A stretch of DNA of 64,000 nt. It comes from Megalopta genalis. Its lineage: Eukaryota; Arthropoda; Insecta; Hymenoptera; Halictidae. Below are positions 1-12,511 of this stretch, one piece after another. The DNA lies in the NCBI RefSeq assembly GCF_051020955.1, contig NC_135029.1, forward strand, positions 5,412,001 through 5,476,000. Reading direction: 5' to 3'. The first letter of the stretch is position 1, and the number at the start of each line of letters is the position of its first letter. Both the position numbers and the translations under genes were made by a program. The notes beneath the pieces were generated by a model. That model was not told the DNA's origin and made no database searches. It saw only the letters and a list, made by a program, of their open reading frames with translations.

Positions 1-1060
1 CGCGCTATAAGTAGTAAATACACCATGTACCATTTATACACACATATCGCAAACATGATTTATCTTGTCTTATCCTGCATTAAACTAAGAGAGCACGTGC
101 ATTGACGCCCACGTTTGACGCATTTCATAGTTCTATTGTAACCAAACTATCTTACGAAACGCAATAACTATTTAACGATTGTATCAAATTACATGAATTT
201 TATGTAGAATTGAATTTTGTATTACTTGAACTCTTTGTAAGAGTCACCTACCTTGAATACTAAACGATAAATTCGTCCGCAAATACTTTAACTTTTTTTA
301 AAGTAGAATGACTCTTATTGTCCAACTAGAACTTTTTCCCATTTCCGAAAAGGTAAAAATGTTCTGTTCGTGCATAGATATACGGAATAAAAATTTCGGT
401 ATATTTATACCTGTTTTCTCCGACCAAGAAAGTTCAAAGTCAAAAAATAACTGTTACATCTGCAGCAATTGAACAATTGAACAGCTTCATTCGAATCCCT
501 GGTCCCAACTTTCCAGCACTAATATTCTATTACACAAGACTTGTATGTTACATTTCTCGATAGAACAGCCTGTCAAAGCGTGAACGTAAAATCGCCGGAC
601 AACCGGCATAATTACTGTTATAGGGTATGCGATCTAGAGAATCCGGCGGGAAAACGTAATTGTCGATCGATCTGCCTTGAAATCCCAGCGAAATATCTGT
701 CCGGCGAATCATTCCAGGTAAATTGGACCACGACGAGCGCATTATTGTCGCAGTAATTTCGGTATCACGTGCCACGAAACGTCAGCGAACGTCGGCGTCA
801 TATCAACGGAACGATGCGTGGCGAGCGGTTAAATCACATTGGTCGCGCTACGTTGAACGATGATACGTTTCGGTCGGACCATCAGCCGAGGGGTTCAGGT
901 GACACGGCCGCCGGTCGCTGATACAGTCTGGAATCTGAAGTATTTTTCTCGCCCGGGCACTCCGCATCCCAGCGGCCTACCTCTCTTTCCTCTCCTCGCT
1001 TCGCTGCTCTATCAAATTAACAAAGGGGAATATCAAATTAAATTACGGGCCGCGGGAGTG
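1..1060. other. Intergenic/intronic DNA, no gene seen
   Basis: AT-rich to about 540, then rising in GC. A 71-codon open frame at 541-756 contains a donor-like CAG/GTAAAT near 716, but I recognise no protein in it and the opposite strand is open as well. Nothing else can be supported here. Confidence 0.6.
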
Positions 1061-2560
1061 CAGGGCCGTGTTTCGAGCCGCTGAAAATCTGGGGCCGGGC
1101 GCACGCACCGCTCCACGCCGCTTCGTGCCGCGCCGCGCCGCGCCGCGCCGAGGCGTCAAATATTTGGCGGCGAACTATTTCCTTTCGCGCGTAAACCAGC
1201 GCGCGCGAGCCAGCCGGATAAAGAGAGCTATTAGATTAAATCGGCGAACGTATTGGGATTTGAATGGAAACCAATTCATATCGCGCGCGTCGACGCTAAA
1301 ATTAATGGCTCGATCGAATAAGCTTAAAGCACTTTTCGCTGGGAGCGGGCGACCGCGAGATCGCGCGCGCGCGCGCGTATTTGCGTATTCGGGTTCCATT
1401 GTGCTCCGTTCCGCGAAAGAAACAAAGACCGGGGCTAGTGAACAGGAACCGTATCGAAATGCTGTGTTCGCCGCGAAATTAAAAACTACACACTGGTTAC
1501 AGCGACAACTGAGTGCGCGGGTGTGCTCCTCTCCATCTATCTCTCTCTTTCTCTCTCTCTCACTCACATTGCTTTTTTTGGTTCGTTTCGCGCGACACAT
1601 TCCATAGAAGCGGGGGCTTCGATACAATCTCGACCGAGAATATTGAAGCAACAAAGAATGCTTCCGAGAGTATCAATTCAGTTGGATGGCTACATTGGTT
1701 CGCCGGTGAAAACAAAAAAAGAAGGAGGAAAAAAAAGGGAAAGAAGAATTCTTTTTCCGCTGGACTTTTCCTTTAGCCCTTTATACGGCCATAAAACTGG
1801 AAATTTCTTCGTATTCCGCGTCGCACTCATTCTGTGTATTCTACGCGCTTCGACGCGCATCCATTCGTCTCCTTTTTCCCTTTGGCTCGGCCCCGGCTGC
1901 ACCGTCTTTTCCTTTTTCGGTGCAAACATAATGAATATTGACAAACCACCTCTCCCGCTCGCCCCTCTCCTTCTAGCGCTCGAGGGTGCGTCGTACCGGC
2001 AAGCAGAAACAAATAGGATGAGACGTAGGGGTAGCAGGTATCCGGCAACCCTTCGCAATACAGAACTACCATTGCGCTAGGTACAAAGCACACTTTCTGT
2101 CTTCTCTCTTCTTTCGCCGCCGCTCTTTCCGTCCTTCCACACCACCACCACCACCACCCCCACCGCCCCCTATCCGCCAGCTCTTTTTCCTCTCGTTCGC
2201 CCCGTACTTTCGCTCGCGGTTTCTCTCTTCTTCTATCGTCCTCCGACTCGACGCAATCGGGTTGCTTCGGAAATATATTAGTTCGGATTCGCGGTGTGGC
2301 GGAAAGCGAAGCGATACGGTTCCCACCCACTGATTTGATGCGATTTCCACGTGGAATGGCGTCGAGGAAATTACGGTGAAAGCGCAAAAATTCGTTTTCG
2401 TTGAAATTTCGAGAATGTCGCTGGCGCCGCTCTACCTTTTCGCCACCCCCAGCGTCGCGGAACCCTCGCCTCTCGGCGAGTGCCTCTCTTCCTCTCCCAC
2501 CCCCCTCTCTTTTCTCGCTGCCTTGATCTCGCTCGCTCTTTAGGCTTTCCTCTCAATTTC
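1061..2560. other. GC-rich, CpG-rich patch, probably noncoding
   Basis: GC-rich DNA with many CpGs. It holds a CCGCG pentamer array near 1128-1152, an alternating CG run near 1360-1377, a CT tract near 1539-1566 and a CAC triplet run near 2139-2165. Long frames are open on both strands over the same bases (for example 1068-1607 on + and 1175-1654 on -), which is what stop-poor composition produces. The predicted peptides are Arg/Ser-rich low complexity with no recognisable domain. A CpG-rich promoter or enhancer patch is possible but unproven. Confidence 0.45.
1539..1566. repeat. (CT)n microsatellite
   Basis: Imperfect CT/TCT tract read directly from the sequence. It creates Leu/Ser-rich spurious peptides. 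Confidence 0.85.
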
Positions 2561-3064
2561 AGAATCAATTTGTATATCTTTGGACGCGGGACTGGTCGCT
2601 GAATCGAATATACTGGGCGAAATAAATACGGTGCCGGTTTCGCTGAAACCCTGCCGGATATCGTCTTCATTTTTCTGGAGTACGTCGAACGGCGCGATGA
2701 TCGCGATTGGCGCGCGACAGGTTTTTATGGATCGATTGATAGCAGGGGGAATTTCTGTTTGGGTGGACTGCTGTTATCGAACCGAATAACGTTTACTGCA
2801 AATAGTATGTTTTTACAGGAGACTGCAACGTTTGTTTGCGTAAAAAATAAAATTCGTAGTGAAGCATTTAGTACTTTCAGGATTCACTGAAATAAAAAAG
2901 TGTAGTACAAGAAATGTCTGCTTTTTATTCTATTTTTATATTTCATACTGTTATATTACATGGCTTTACATCATATTTCGATTTATTTACATCATATTAC
3001 CTGTACTTCCATTATTTGCATATCATACATCATATAAAGATCATGTTTTTATTTTAAGTGAAAT
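2561..3064. other. AT-rich spacer, nothing recognised
   Basis: Transition from the GC-rich patch to AT-rich DNA. No repeat partner elsewhere in the window and no credible coding frame were noticed. Confidence 0.5.
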
Positions 3065-3068
3065 TTAA

Positions 3069-3325
3069 TCCTTTGCAGTCGATGCCATTTTAACTCGAAA
3101 TCTGAAATAGTTTTTCTGACGTGCGACGCGAGTATTTCTTATAGTATTTTTTATGTAAATTAGTGTATTTTATTCGTACAGAATTGAATTTTACGACCCA
3201 TGCAACAGTTACACTTTTAACAGGTTTTTAAATACAAAGAGAAATCTGATAATCTGAAAATTATTTTCAAACGTAATATAACAATTTTTAATGGCGCCTT
3301 AGAGTCATTACTCGACTGCAGAGGG
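3069..3325. mobile_element. TTAA-flanked MITE (piggyBac-like)
   Basis: A 257-bp body is bounded by TTAA at 3065-3068 and 3326-3329. Its ends are inverted: TCCTTTGCAGTCGA on the left, and CCCTCTGCAGTCGA on the right when read on the opposite strand, with two mismatches in 14. A TTAA target and C-rich termini are the hallmarks of piggyBac-type cut-and-paste elements. There is no transposase reading frame, so it would be non-autonomous. The superfamily assignment rests only on the ends and target site. Confidence 0.65.
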
Positions 3326-3368
3326 TTAAATCAATATCAATTTTACTAATAATTTATCAATAATTTTA

Positions 3369-3665
3369 GATCGACGCATATTTTAGTTGGAATTTTTCTG
3401 AAGTACCACAAATTACGTTTTACTACGTTGGTAAATTATTTGGCATTGTCGTTTCTTTACGAATTATTAACGAAAAACACAGCTTCCGCCTATTGGCTCG
3501 ACCGTCTCGCGGCAGTTGATCTCGCCTCTCATTGGTCACTGTTTTTTCGTTAATAACTCGTAAACAAAGCCGCGGCTTACATTTTCGCTAAAGAAAAAGT
3601 TACTTCAAATGACCTCAGGAACTCCCCATTTCCGAATTACGAGACATATTTGGGACACCCTGTAT
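3369..3665. repeat. Foldback repeat ending in GGGACACCCTGTATA
   Basis: A strong inverted repeat pairs 3456-3481 (TTTACGAATTATTAACGAAA) with 3539-3564. Outer parts of the two arms are also related but diverged. The right outer edge ends in GGGACACCCTGTATA near 3651. That terminal motif and the TTAATAACTCGTAAACAAAG core resemble a high-copy repeat I recall from hymenopteran genomes; this is recollection, not a search. The left outer end appears degraded or truncated, so 3369 is approximate. Confidence 0.5.
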
Positions 3666-4082
3666 ATCGATCTACGTATCAATTGATCTGTGAAGAGATT
3701 AACGACATCTGAGCTTTAAGGCTCAGAACCTCCTTTAATGTCACACTATAACGTAATTTTTGTAAATATTGTTCATACCAAAGAATAGTAGACTATACAA
3801 TTCAATGACATAACTGTGCTTCAATTGTGATTGTTCATTTGCCAAATCTTAATTCGTGTCACAAAATTGCTTGTAATTAGGGATAGAAATTCGATAAAAT
3901 GAAATGAAAACGATGACATGGAATGAAAATTATTTAGGTCAGAAGAAATGACCGCGTCGTTGATATTAAAAAGCTTCCAGTGCAAATTATCAAGGTCATT
4001 GAAAATTGCTATCTAAAGTGCTTGTTACCGGTAAATTAAGAGTTCAATCCCAAGTTTGGAAACAAGAGTCTCCATTGATCTA
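3666..4082. other. AT-rich spacer
   Basis: No gene, clear repeat or RNA structure recognised between the foldback repeat and the piggyBac MITE. Confidence 0.5.
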
Positions 4083-4086
4083 TTAA

Positions 4087-4368
4087 CCCGAGAAAGATAA
4101 CCAACGTCGCAGAGGCGCCTGCGAAAACTGTTGATTTTTGTTAATTTTTCATAGAGGTCTAGTGATTTAAGTTTAAAATTACTTAAAATATAAAAAAATA
4201 TAATATAAATGCATTTTATTTTGACAATAATGCCAAACCTTTAAAATGACTAGATTAACTTAAATAAATATCCATTGTTAGTATAAAATTGACGCCTTAG
4301 AAAAGCATGCGCCTCTGAAGCGTATGGTTATCTTTTACGTACGTTGTCATATGGTTATCTTTCTAGGG
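4087..4368 (+). mobile_element. piggyBac MITE, copy 1
   Basis: A 282-bp element between TTAA at 4083-4086 and TTAA at 4369-4372. The left end reads CCCGAGAAAGATAACC; the right end, on the opposite strand, reads CCCTAGAAAGATAACC. The founding piggyBac of Trichoplusia ni also begins CCCTAGAAAGATA, carries a subterminal ACGTACGT and a second AAAGATAA motif, and inserts at TTAA. All of these are present at this right end. An internal inverted repeat (CAGAGGCGC) lies inside each terminus. No transposase is encoded. It is almost identical to the copy at 41.0 kb, with about three differences by eye. Confidence 0.92.
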
Positions 4369-4372
4369 TTAA

Positions 4373-7260
4373 AAGGATTATTCTTGCGGGCCAATGGCCG
4401 AGAAGAAGCGATGCCATTAAAGTCAAATTTAGAGGCATCGGGTTCTTTCTTGCTTTTAAAGATATCAAAAGAACGTCTCAGCTTAAGGTTTCGGGCGCAA
4501 GAAGGATTTTCCCCTGGCTCTCTTCTTTAGGGGCAAACTACGTCCTTATTTGCCACAAAATCGTAAACAGCACTTTATGTATCCTATCCATCTTGTACAG
4601 GTACGTGCGCGAGGCCTGTATGTGAACGGCACACAAACTTCCACGGGGAACACGCAACTCCATTTCTTGCAGGTGTTGCTGAAAAACTACGATGCACGTC
4701 ACTGCATCCTTTTTGCAATCCTTGGTTGAACTCATTACTGAACGTTAGATATACAAACGGTGGAGCTATAGTTAGTAGGTGAACCATGCATCCACGTTTT
4801 ATGAATACCTACGTGCAGTTCAATTTTATTTATTTCATTCGTCGTTTTAGTTACCGTACAGTGTATCTATCCAAAAAAACTACATATTCACATACGTATA
4901 CTACTTGTACAATAGTGGGTTCGATACTCTTCGATTGATTACACGCATGTTTTCGACATTGCGTGCCATTGACGTGTATAATATAAGAGACATAATTGAT
5001 CGATCGCTATATTTTCATGCGTACGATATCATTTATAATGTGCGGTGTACCGTGCATTACGCATCGACGTTCCATTCACGTAGCTAATAAATAAGTACTG
5101 CTACACTGTAGCAACCTGCATATTTGTTCCAGCGTCACGCCTCGCTTTCCATGAATCACCCTGTACACGCATGCCGTCTGTCGTAACTTCAAATGTATAT
5201 GGTGGGAAGGTTCCCATAAACATTTTAAAGCTTTCTATTTATTCACGCACAAGATGTGCCAATATATTTTTCAACGTTGAAAATAAAATTTCCAGAACTA
5301 TTTACAAATTTGATGAACGGCTAGAAATAAATTTGGATACCATAGAACTCGTATAAAAAGTGGTACTTAACGGGAAACGTGGATAAAGATAATGCCAATG
5401 CGACGATTTGCAACTGTTTAAACTGAATCGTTGTTAACGCGGATGCAGCATGGGTAAATTGTAATTGTCGAATCCGAAGTTGAATATAGTTATGAACGTG
5501 GTAACGTATACTTGTCGAAGATACGGAAGAAAAAGGAATATTATTTGAATGTCTCGAGAGAACAAATTGTTCGGCTGCAGAATATATAATGAAGCTCTTT
5601 TTACGCTATTCCTCTCATTTTCCGGTGGTGGTTACGCAACAAAGGGTATCAATTTTCGGTGCTTCTTTCCCTCTTATTTTAGTTGTCTTTCCGCCTTTCG
5701 TTTCACCACTTTTCTAGACTCCTGATCGACCGTACTTAAGCATCGAGCCGAACAACAAGGAACGAGCTACGGAGCTTTCCTCATTACAAGCCGGACAGTT
5801 TCGGTCTCGTCTTTTCTTTCTTCAAGGCAGGAGTTTTGATTGAACGAAGGCAAAAGGCAGCCCCGAGTCTACCAGGAAGCCCTTGTTTCATCGTTGCCTC
5901 AATTATTCTATCCCCACGTTTTTCTTTCTCTGCCTTCTTGTCTTCCGAGTTCCCCGGTGTCTCGTCGACGTCCGATAGCACTTACATCCCCATCGATCGA
6001 AGGCACCTTAAGTTCTCCTCAGATGTGGTTCACATTCAATAAACATCGCTTAGGATATTTACCAATATTTCGATTAGAATAAACTGAATGTTACCGTCGA
6101 AGTCACCGGAAATTTCGTCCGAAAATTATATTATTCTATGTTCTACTCTATCCGTGTTTCATTCTACTGGTTCATTAACCAGTCAGCTGTTGCGACTTCA
6201 TTGAAAAAGTGTGCACCTAAAATGTGTCGCAAAAAGTAAGCAATGTTGTGATAACTAACGAAGCATAGCACTTTGTTCACACAGTATACAGTTTTTTCAT
6301 AATAGTTATTCATATTTTTTTATTTGTTCGTTTTATTTCATTTTGGCCTCTAAATATTCAAGACGTCTTGTAAATTTCACTGGAAAGAAGAACGATAAAA
6401 CAGGTTTGTAAAATGTACATAGACTCTAAATTAATGCCTTAAACAAGTATTTTCATGTCACCTTTTATCTTCCAAGATTATCTAGTAAAAACATTTTATT
6501 TTATGAAATATATTACTGGAAAGAGGAACCTATTATATAGTACCAACTAATATATTACTAACTATTGTGTTATATCTATGACAATTTACAATGTTTGAAA
6601 AAGAATTGCTGTATTAAATTTTCGAGAATGAGATTAATATTTGACATGCTAGTCTACAGGTTGACAATGACGAAAATGTTGAAGTTATTTTACGTGTTTT
6701 AAAATCATACTACCCGAAAGAATACTAAATACAATAAAGGTTGACAATCTGTATTATGCACAAATTTTAGTTATTCTAGCCCCACTCACTTCGTTTTGTT
6801 TTATCATTTGCATAAATATTATTATTGTACGAATTTTAGTTATTTAATTGTCTTCTGTGCATTTGTTTTTTCTATAAAACACATTAATAAACTGAAAACT
6901 TCGAAAATAACTAGAAACAGCATTGCTTTTCTAATTACATTTGTTAGTAAACGTTTCAAAACTGATTTTCTCGAAATTCGTTTTGACATAACTATTTGTA
7001 GAAATTTCGCAAAAACAACGTACACCAAAACCTCAAAATATAATAAAGGTTTAGTAAACTAGTTAGTTACTAGAACTGTAACTAACTCCTCTATTATTCA
7101 ACCACTCGTGCTCCTTCAAACTTCATTACCCGAAGATTGAGAAATTCCGTCTAATTACAATTACTCTTTCAACCCTCTTGCACCTCTAGATCCAAATCTC
7201 AATAAAAAAAGATCAGCAGGAGAGGAAATTTTTAAATTTAGCCAAACAATTGCATCAACC
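4373..7260. other. Mostly AT-rich DNA, no gene seen
   Basis: Open frames of 60-93 codons occur (near 4344-4625 and 5840-6082) but overlap frames on the other strand and show no recognisable domain. A slightly GC-richer stretch lies at 5600-6000. I see no convincing repeat structure. Confidence 0.5.
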
Positions 7261-8720
7261 CGTACAAACGAGGGTCGTGTTCGTGTTCAAAGGAAGGCGC
7301 GAGTGTCGAAATAGTTCCGGAGAACGGTGTGCACGATCAGTTTCCTGAATGTTCGGCGAAGGCGCCATGGCGGCAGCGTTATGTAAGCAAGTCTACGTAA
7401 CCGAATCAAAATAGAAGCGCGAACGTAGAAATGTTGTTGCATAAGCGACGAACGGTTGAGCTCGCAACACCGAGTCGGTGGGGGTCTTTTCTAAGGATTC
7501 GCCGAGAGAAACGCAATTAAAGTTAAACGGTGCCCCCCACCTCGGCTGCCCGCCTCTTTTCCTTTCGCTATTTCTGTTTCTCTTCAGACAGAAACGTCAG
7601 TCTATAAGCGAGAGGTTTCCCCGGTTCCCTGTTGGGGTTGGTCGGAGGGTTAGAGAAAAGCGAATTCTCGTTCAAAGGAGCATTAATTCACGAGCTTCTC
7701 ACTGGATGCGAGATCAAACACTTTCGTCAATTAGCTCACGGTTCTTGCATGCGTATAATTGGCCTGGCGACCAGCCAACATCGGGAGATGTCGATGGAAC
7801 GTGGATGTGGGTACGTCGCAGAAGGGCCGCCGGGGTGGGCCGAAGGGGGGAGGATCACATTTTAGTTTCCAATTTTTATTCCAATTAACTAGTCGAATAA
7901 TATTTGCATAATCGCGGGGCTGGGCGCGGCGGGCCGGAGCCGCGTTGAAATTCAGTAAAGGTTACATGAAAAATTTCTTTTCCTTCTGCCCGCTTTAAAG
8001 TCTAGGCGGAACCGGGGGGAAATTTTTAGTGCAGCTCTTAAAGTCGGTTGGAAGTGTACAAATAAATGCAAGCTTCGAGCAACTGGAAAACCTGGGGACC
8101 GAAAACGCCGAGCTGGACCGCCATCGTCATCCCTTTTCCGCTGCGGAGAAACGGAAATCTCCACGTTTAATTCACGTTTAATGTGTGCTGCCCGACTGGA
8201 TTTCTTTTTTTATGTGCCTTCCCTTCTCACGCCGGGTGGTATAATTAACCCGCCTCTGAAAACGGCCTGCAGGGACCAAGCGCATTTTCGAAGGGACTCC
8301 TGCTCCGTGAAAATTCCAACTCGTCTGCACTTCTCCATCCGCGCATACCCCGCTTCCCCTTTTTTCTTCGTCGTTTTTTTTTTTTTTCGTTCGTCTATTT
8401 TTCATTCCTTCTTTTTCTCCTTTTATTACCGGACGAATGTACGGACATAAAATTAAGTATGTACCGTATTCGAGAGCAGTTAGTCGCGTAGACGTCTCTC
8501 TACCCTTGTTTGTGCAGAATTTTTTATTCGACGCGGCAAGCTTTCGTGTTTTCGTCGTTGATCGAAGCGTTTCAGCCTGCATCTTTTATGAACAACTCGG
8601 CCTGTTAACATTTTCGAAAACCGTTCCGATGCATTTCCCCCAGGCCGTTTCCATTCTGTAAGGTCCGACAACCGATTGTTAACTATTACGTTTAGCCCGC
8701 GCTGCATTAGTTGCTTGTAT
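7261..8720. other. GC-rich patch, probably noncoding
   Basis: GC-rich DNA with frequent CpG and a poly-T run near 8378-8390. Frames such as 7478-7888 (+) and 8178-8582 (-) are open but low in complexity and without recognisable domains. A segment near 7870-7960 juxtaposes ATTA/TAAT words with a very GC-rich stretch, as insect noncoding conserved elements often do; this is inference only. Confidence 0.4.
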
Positions 8721-9470
8721 GTTGAATTTAATTATCGGTAAACTTCGCGGGAACCATCGCGAATTCTAGTTTGTATAAACAAGTTTGCTTCTGTAACTTT
8801 AATCCTCCTGGCTTCCTGTATAATAGGTAAAGCTGCGTTGCAATTTTGTTGGCAACAACGGAACTAGCAAATGAAATGAATTGTACTACTTGGAATAAGA
8901 AGTAACAGCTTTGCTTGAACTATCGTTCATGTGTATCCCTACATTTTTTTTTTTACATGGAACAGGAGTCACACATTTGTAGAGGATTAATCGATTGCGT
9001 GAGTCGTATAGAATATTGTCTTGTACAAATAATAATTTCCATAAGTGTAAACGAATATAATATTTTGTATAAGAGGATCACATCAGTTGTCTTTACACTT
9101 CATGTGCTCACAGTTTGCTTATTTATACTGAGTTTTAAACTATGAAAAAAGTAGATACTTTCCTAATTAAGACTGAATGTGTAGGTAACATATGTAGCTA
9201 TTCAGAAGATAATTATTAAGAAGATAATCCAACGTAACAAACATATTTCAAACAGTCTTAATTTCGTCAATTTTAGAGATTAAATCACGGAGATTCGCGC
9301 ATATATTTCTGAAACCATGTCTAGGAAATGTGAAAAATCAATTTTTTGATAAGAGTTTACATTAGACTATCCTTTTAAAACTCTAGAACTATACTACACA
9401 TGTAAAATTCAAAAGTGTACAATACTCGGACAGTTCTTTTAAGAAAAGAGGGTAGATCATGGCTTTTTCT
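8721..9470. other. AT-rich spacer
   Basis: No gene, RNA or repeat partner recognised. The 76-codon frame at 8915-9145 is hydrophobic and AT-driven and is not supported as a gene. Confidence 0.5.
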
Positions 9471-9474
9471 TTAA

Positions 9475-9734
9475 CACATTCGTGTAACAATGATAATAAA
9501 GATATCTTCATTAGATGCATCTATACGCATTATCAAATAGAAAATGTAACAAGTAGTAAAAGCAGATTGATATATGCAAATGTTAGATATTAACGCACAA
9601 TGCAAAAAAGTCTCCATCATAAGCATTTATACACATTGTTGAATAGTAAAGATAACAAGAATGAAAAGAAAACTGGTGTATAGAAACGTCAGACACTATC
9701 GCACAATGTAAAACAATAACTTATTGCGAATGTA
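9475..9734. mobile_element. TTAA-type MITE with internal tandem duplication
   Basis: The left side has TTAA at 9471-9474 followed by CACATTCG. The right end, on the opposite strand, gives TACATTCG next to a degenerate TTCA at 9735-9738. Inside, two copies of a roughly 106-bp unit lie in tandem: 9506-9611 and 9612-9717. They align at words such as GCACAATG (9595 and 9701) and AGATGCATCTATACGCAT against AAGCATTTATACACAT. The boundaries are weaker than for the other TTAA elements because the right target site is mutated. Confidence 0.5.
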
Positions 9735-9738
9735 TTCA

Positions 9739-10540
9739 GGATTTCTAAAGCCGACTGGACAACAACACGATATTTTCTAGCCGATTCCTAACCAATCCGA
9801 TAGACAGCAACGTCGCTTCGACTGAAACCTTATCAGTGCCATACTACTTTACGCGTTTATGGCTGGTACACTCGTAACGTCAGAACAGACAGCTACGATT
9901 TGTATAAGTAGATGGCTCGCCACGAATTTTCATAGAATCTAGGAACGCTCTATCTCAGACTCGGTTGCGTTTTTATTTGCGCAATCCCGCACGGCGATTC
10001 CTAACACAGCGATCGCTAGAAAGTCGGCGAAAAACAAATAAGGAACTAGTCTGGCGCCAGAACCAATAGTTGGCATTTTTTCCGGCCAATTGTATCGGCG
10101 ACGCATCGAAAATCGTTGTTTAACTTGAATTATTACTGCCTCGTACGAATAATTTATAATTTTATTATTTGTTCCAATTTGAGCAATCACTTTAATAAAA
10201 TGACCGTGTTCAAAATTGATCGGAAAACTGAAAATGTAACTTTTGTGGATTACAATAATCAATTAATTGATTAAACAACAGGTTCAATCAGAAATTAAAA
10301 TGATATAGCCTATAATTTGAGTATTCGTACGTAACTTCAGTATTCCTTCGTGTAGGTGGCGAATTCAAAAATAGCTGCAGCTTTTTGCAATTTTTTAAGT
10401 TTCATTCTTAAATCGTTCCCTTTATTGCTCAATTATCGGCAATCAAATAAAATCGATCGCTGTTACATCGGGAACAGCAGACTGGCTAAGTAATCTACAA
10501 GAAATATCGTCAGAATAATTGCTGAATAAAGCTCAGAATT
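9739..10540. other. Spacer, no gene seen
   Basis: The 107-codon frame on the minus strand at 9939-10262 shows no recognisable domain and has no neighbouring exon-like features. No other structure was noticed. Confidence 0.45.
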
Positions 10541-10730
10541 GTTATAGTGGGCGACTAATCGTTGCGTCTTTGGTTTGTCTCCGGACATAATTAACTTTAC
10601 ACTTATCAGGTAAGACATATTAAATGTTTTAATTAAAAAATAAACAGAATAAAAGAATAAAAAGATTTAATATAATTAATTGTGTCCGAAGACAAATCAA
10701 AGACACGGTAATTGGTCACCCCAGAGTAAC
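10541..10730. mobile_element. Inverted-repeat element (MITE-like), family unknown
   Basis: Arms of about 45-50 bp face each other across a 70-80 bp AT-rich core. The best-conserved part is 10564-10596 (GTCTTTGGTTTGTCTCCGGA and beyond) against 10675-10707 on the opposite strand. Weaker pairing extends outwards: GGGCGACTAATC near 10549, and GGGTGACCAAT read from the opposite strand near 10722. Outer limits are approximate because no target duplication could be fixed. It has no coding content. Confidence 0.6.
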
Positions 10731-11700
10731 CGGCTCCACTACCCTGTAGGAAATGCCGCCTAGAAGCGGCGTCGGTGCGGTACCCTTCGATTAGAGTGAT
10801 AACGCGAGGCCGTGCGCATCTCTGGGTAGTGTGGCCGTTGTTGTTGCGTTTACCAAAGATAGAAATTGGTCGATGTTGAACGATGCAACAGAGAATGAGT
10901 TTGGTGGAAGTCGGGAATGGGAAACGACGTAGCCAGGAAGAACGAATGGGGATGACGAAGTTGAAAAGGGCGGAGAAAGGGGGCGGGCAATGGTGAGATG
11001 CCATCGGTGTCTCGCTCCTCTGTTTCTGTTTCGTGGAAGGAGCAGCGGCTATCAAATATTTGCAGCGTCTCTAACCCACAATGCCTCGCTCGATAAAGCC
11101 GAAAGTTTGTTTACGGTTGCCGGTTATTCCTTCGTCGCGTTCTCCTTCAAAGTCACCACCCCCGCCTCCCACGCCGGCCGGATTCCTTCTGCCGTGGCAC
11201 TTTAACTTACAACCTACCGGGAGAAATCTCTTCTTACCCTCCGTCGAATTTACGGCAGTTGAATGTGCTCGATCGGCGGAAAATACTGGCGTCGACCTTT
11301 TTTTATACCGATCCCAGATCGAGAATTGACGTAACAATTTCGAACGACCGAACGGCCGCGCGAATGGAAGAAAATTGGCGGCCGCGAGAACCAGCTCGGC
11401 GACTTTACTATTCGCCGGCTAGTTAAATTCTTCTTCGTCGAATTTTTTCGAATGATCGACCGACGACTCCCCTGTAACCGGGCTTCCGTAAAACTTACGC
11501 GGGAACATACGTTTTATGCAACGCGGCCGGGCTGTAACGCCCAGCGAAGTCATGAAAAACAAGCTCCGCGAACTTTTTCATTGCGACCCCGTGCCTGCCG
11601 ATCGAGGAGCCACGGACAGACGCGAAATTGTCCTCGTCAAATTTTAATGTTACCATTCCTTCGGCTTGGCAACTTACCACTATGTGACGATGGCGCGTCC
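10731..11700. other. GC-rich patch, probably noncoding
   Basis: Open frames overlap on both strands (10990-11205 + and 11071-11337 -, among others) and give low-complexity Pro/Ser/Arg peptides. No exon signature or known domain is visible. Confidence 0.45.
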
Positions 11701-12511
11701 GTGGAACAATATCAACTTTTTAAGATCCTCGACCGAGAAAGGAAGTCCGTGTGTGCCACGTTATTGCTTTCACTTGAAAGCCGAAAGACGTTAATTGTAA
11801 CGATCTTTATGCTAGTTTTAAGAGCTGTGGATGCGATCGAAAACACTTTTATTATCTGAATCCATGATCTCTATACCCTATGCCGTACAAGTTTGGATCG
11901 TGACAGTAATTTTATAGTAATAACCTGCTGAATATGAATTTTATTCTGATTTTTTTTTAAAGTCGGTATATACAATTCTGTTCAAGCGAATGTAGGCACA
12001 CGATAAATATCTTCCTTTTCTTCTAAGAAATGATTACAATCGAAGCAGTTGGAATTTCAACTGCGATGATAAGGAGATGTCGCAATAGAAAGCTAACTAT
12101 TTCATTTCATCTTTATTCGTTTTTTTATTGTTTCAATCTCTGGTTTGAATTCATTGTTTCGTGTGATACGAACAAAGGTTGTCGAATTCTCAGCGCTACT
12201 TCTAATGATAATAAAAGAATGGTATTTTTGTATCTACACAACATACTACCCCTCTATTTGTTACAGCTATGCCGAGAATTTGACGGAATAGTTCGAATAC
12301 ATTAGAACTTAAGGGTACTGACATGTTATTTCCAATTTATTGCAATTATTAAAAGAGAAAAGGCAGTTTCATGTAACTAATCATGTAACTAATTTCACGT
12401 CTTTAAAATTGACGCAAACAATTTTTACTGTACCTAAAGATCCACGATATAATTATAGCCTGTAACATGCATTAAGGAAACGATTTCAAGAGACGTTGTT
12501 AACACAATCAT
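11701..12511. other. AT-rich spacer
   Basis: Nothing recognised apart from weak open frames at 11452-11859 and 12030-12305 without a domain. Confidence 0.45.

Noticed and set aside
485..505. tRNA B-box-like TTCGAATCCC
   Set aside because: No A box, acceptor stem or cloverleaf could be drawn around it.
541..756. 71-codon frame with a donor-like CAG/GTAAAT
   Set aside because: No recognisable protein, no partner exon, and the opposite strand is equally open.
1068..2387. Several 120-186-codon frames on both strands
   Set aside because: They overlap each other on opposite strands within a GC-rich, simple-repeat-rich patch; peptides are low complexity.
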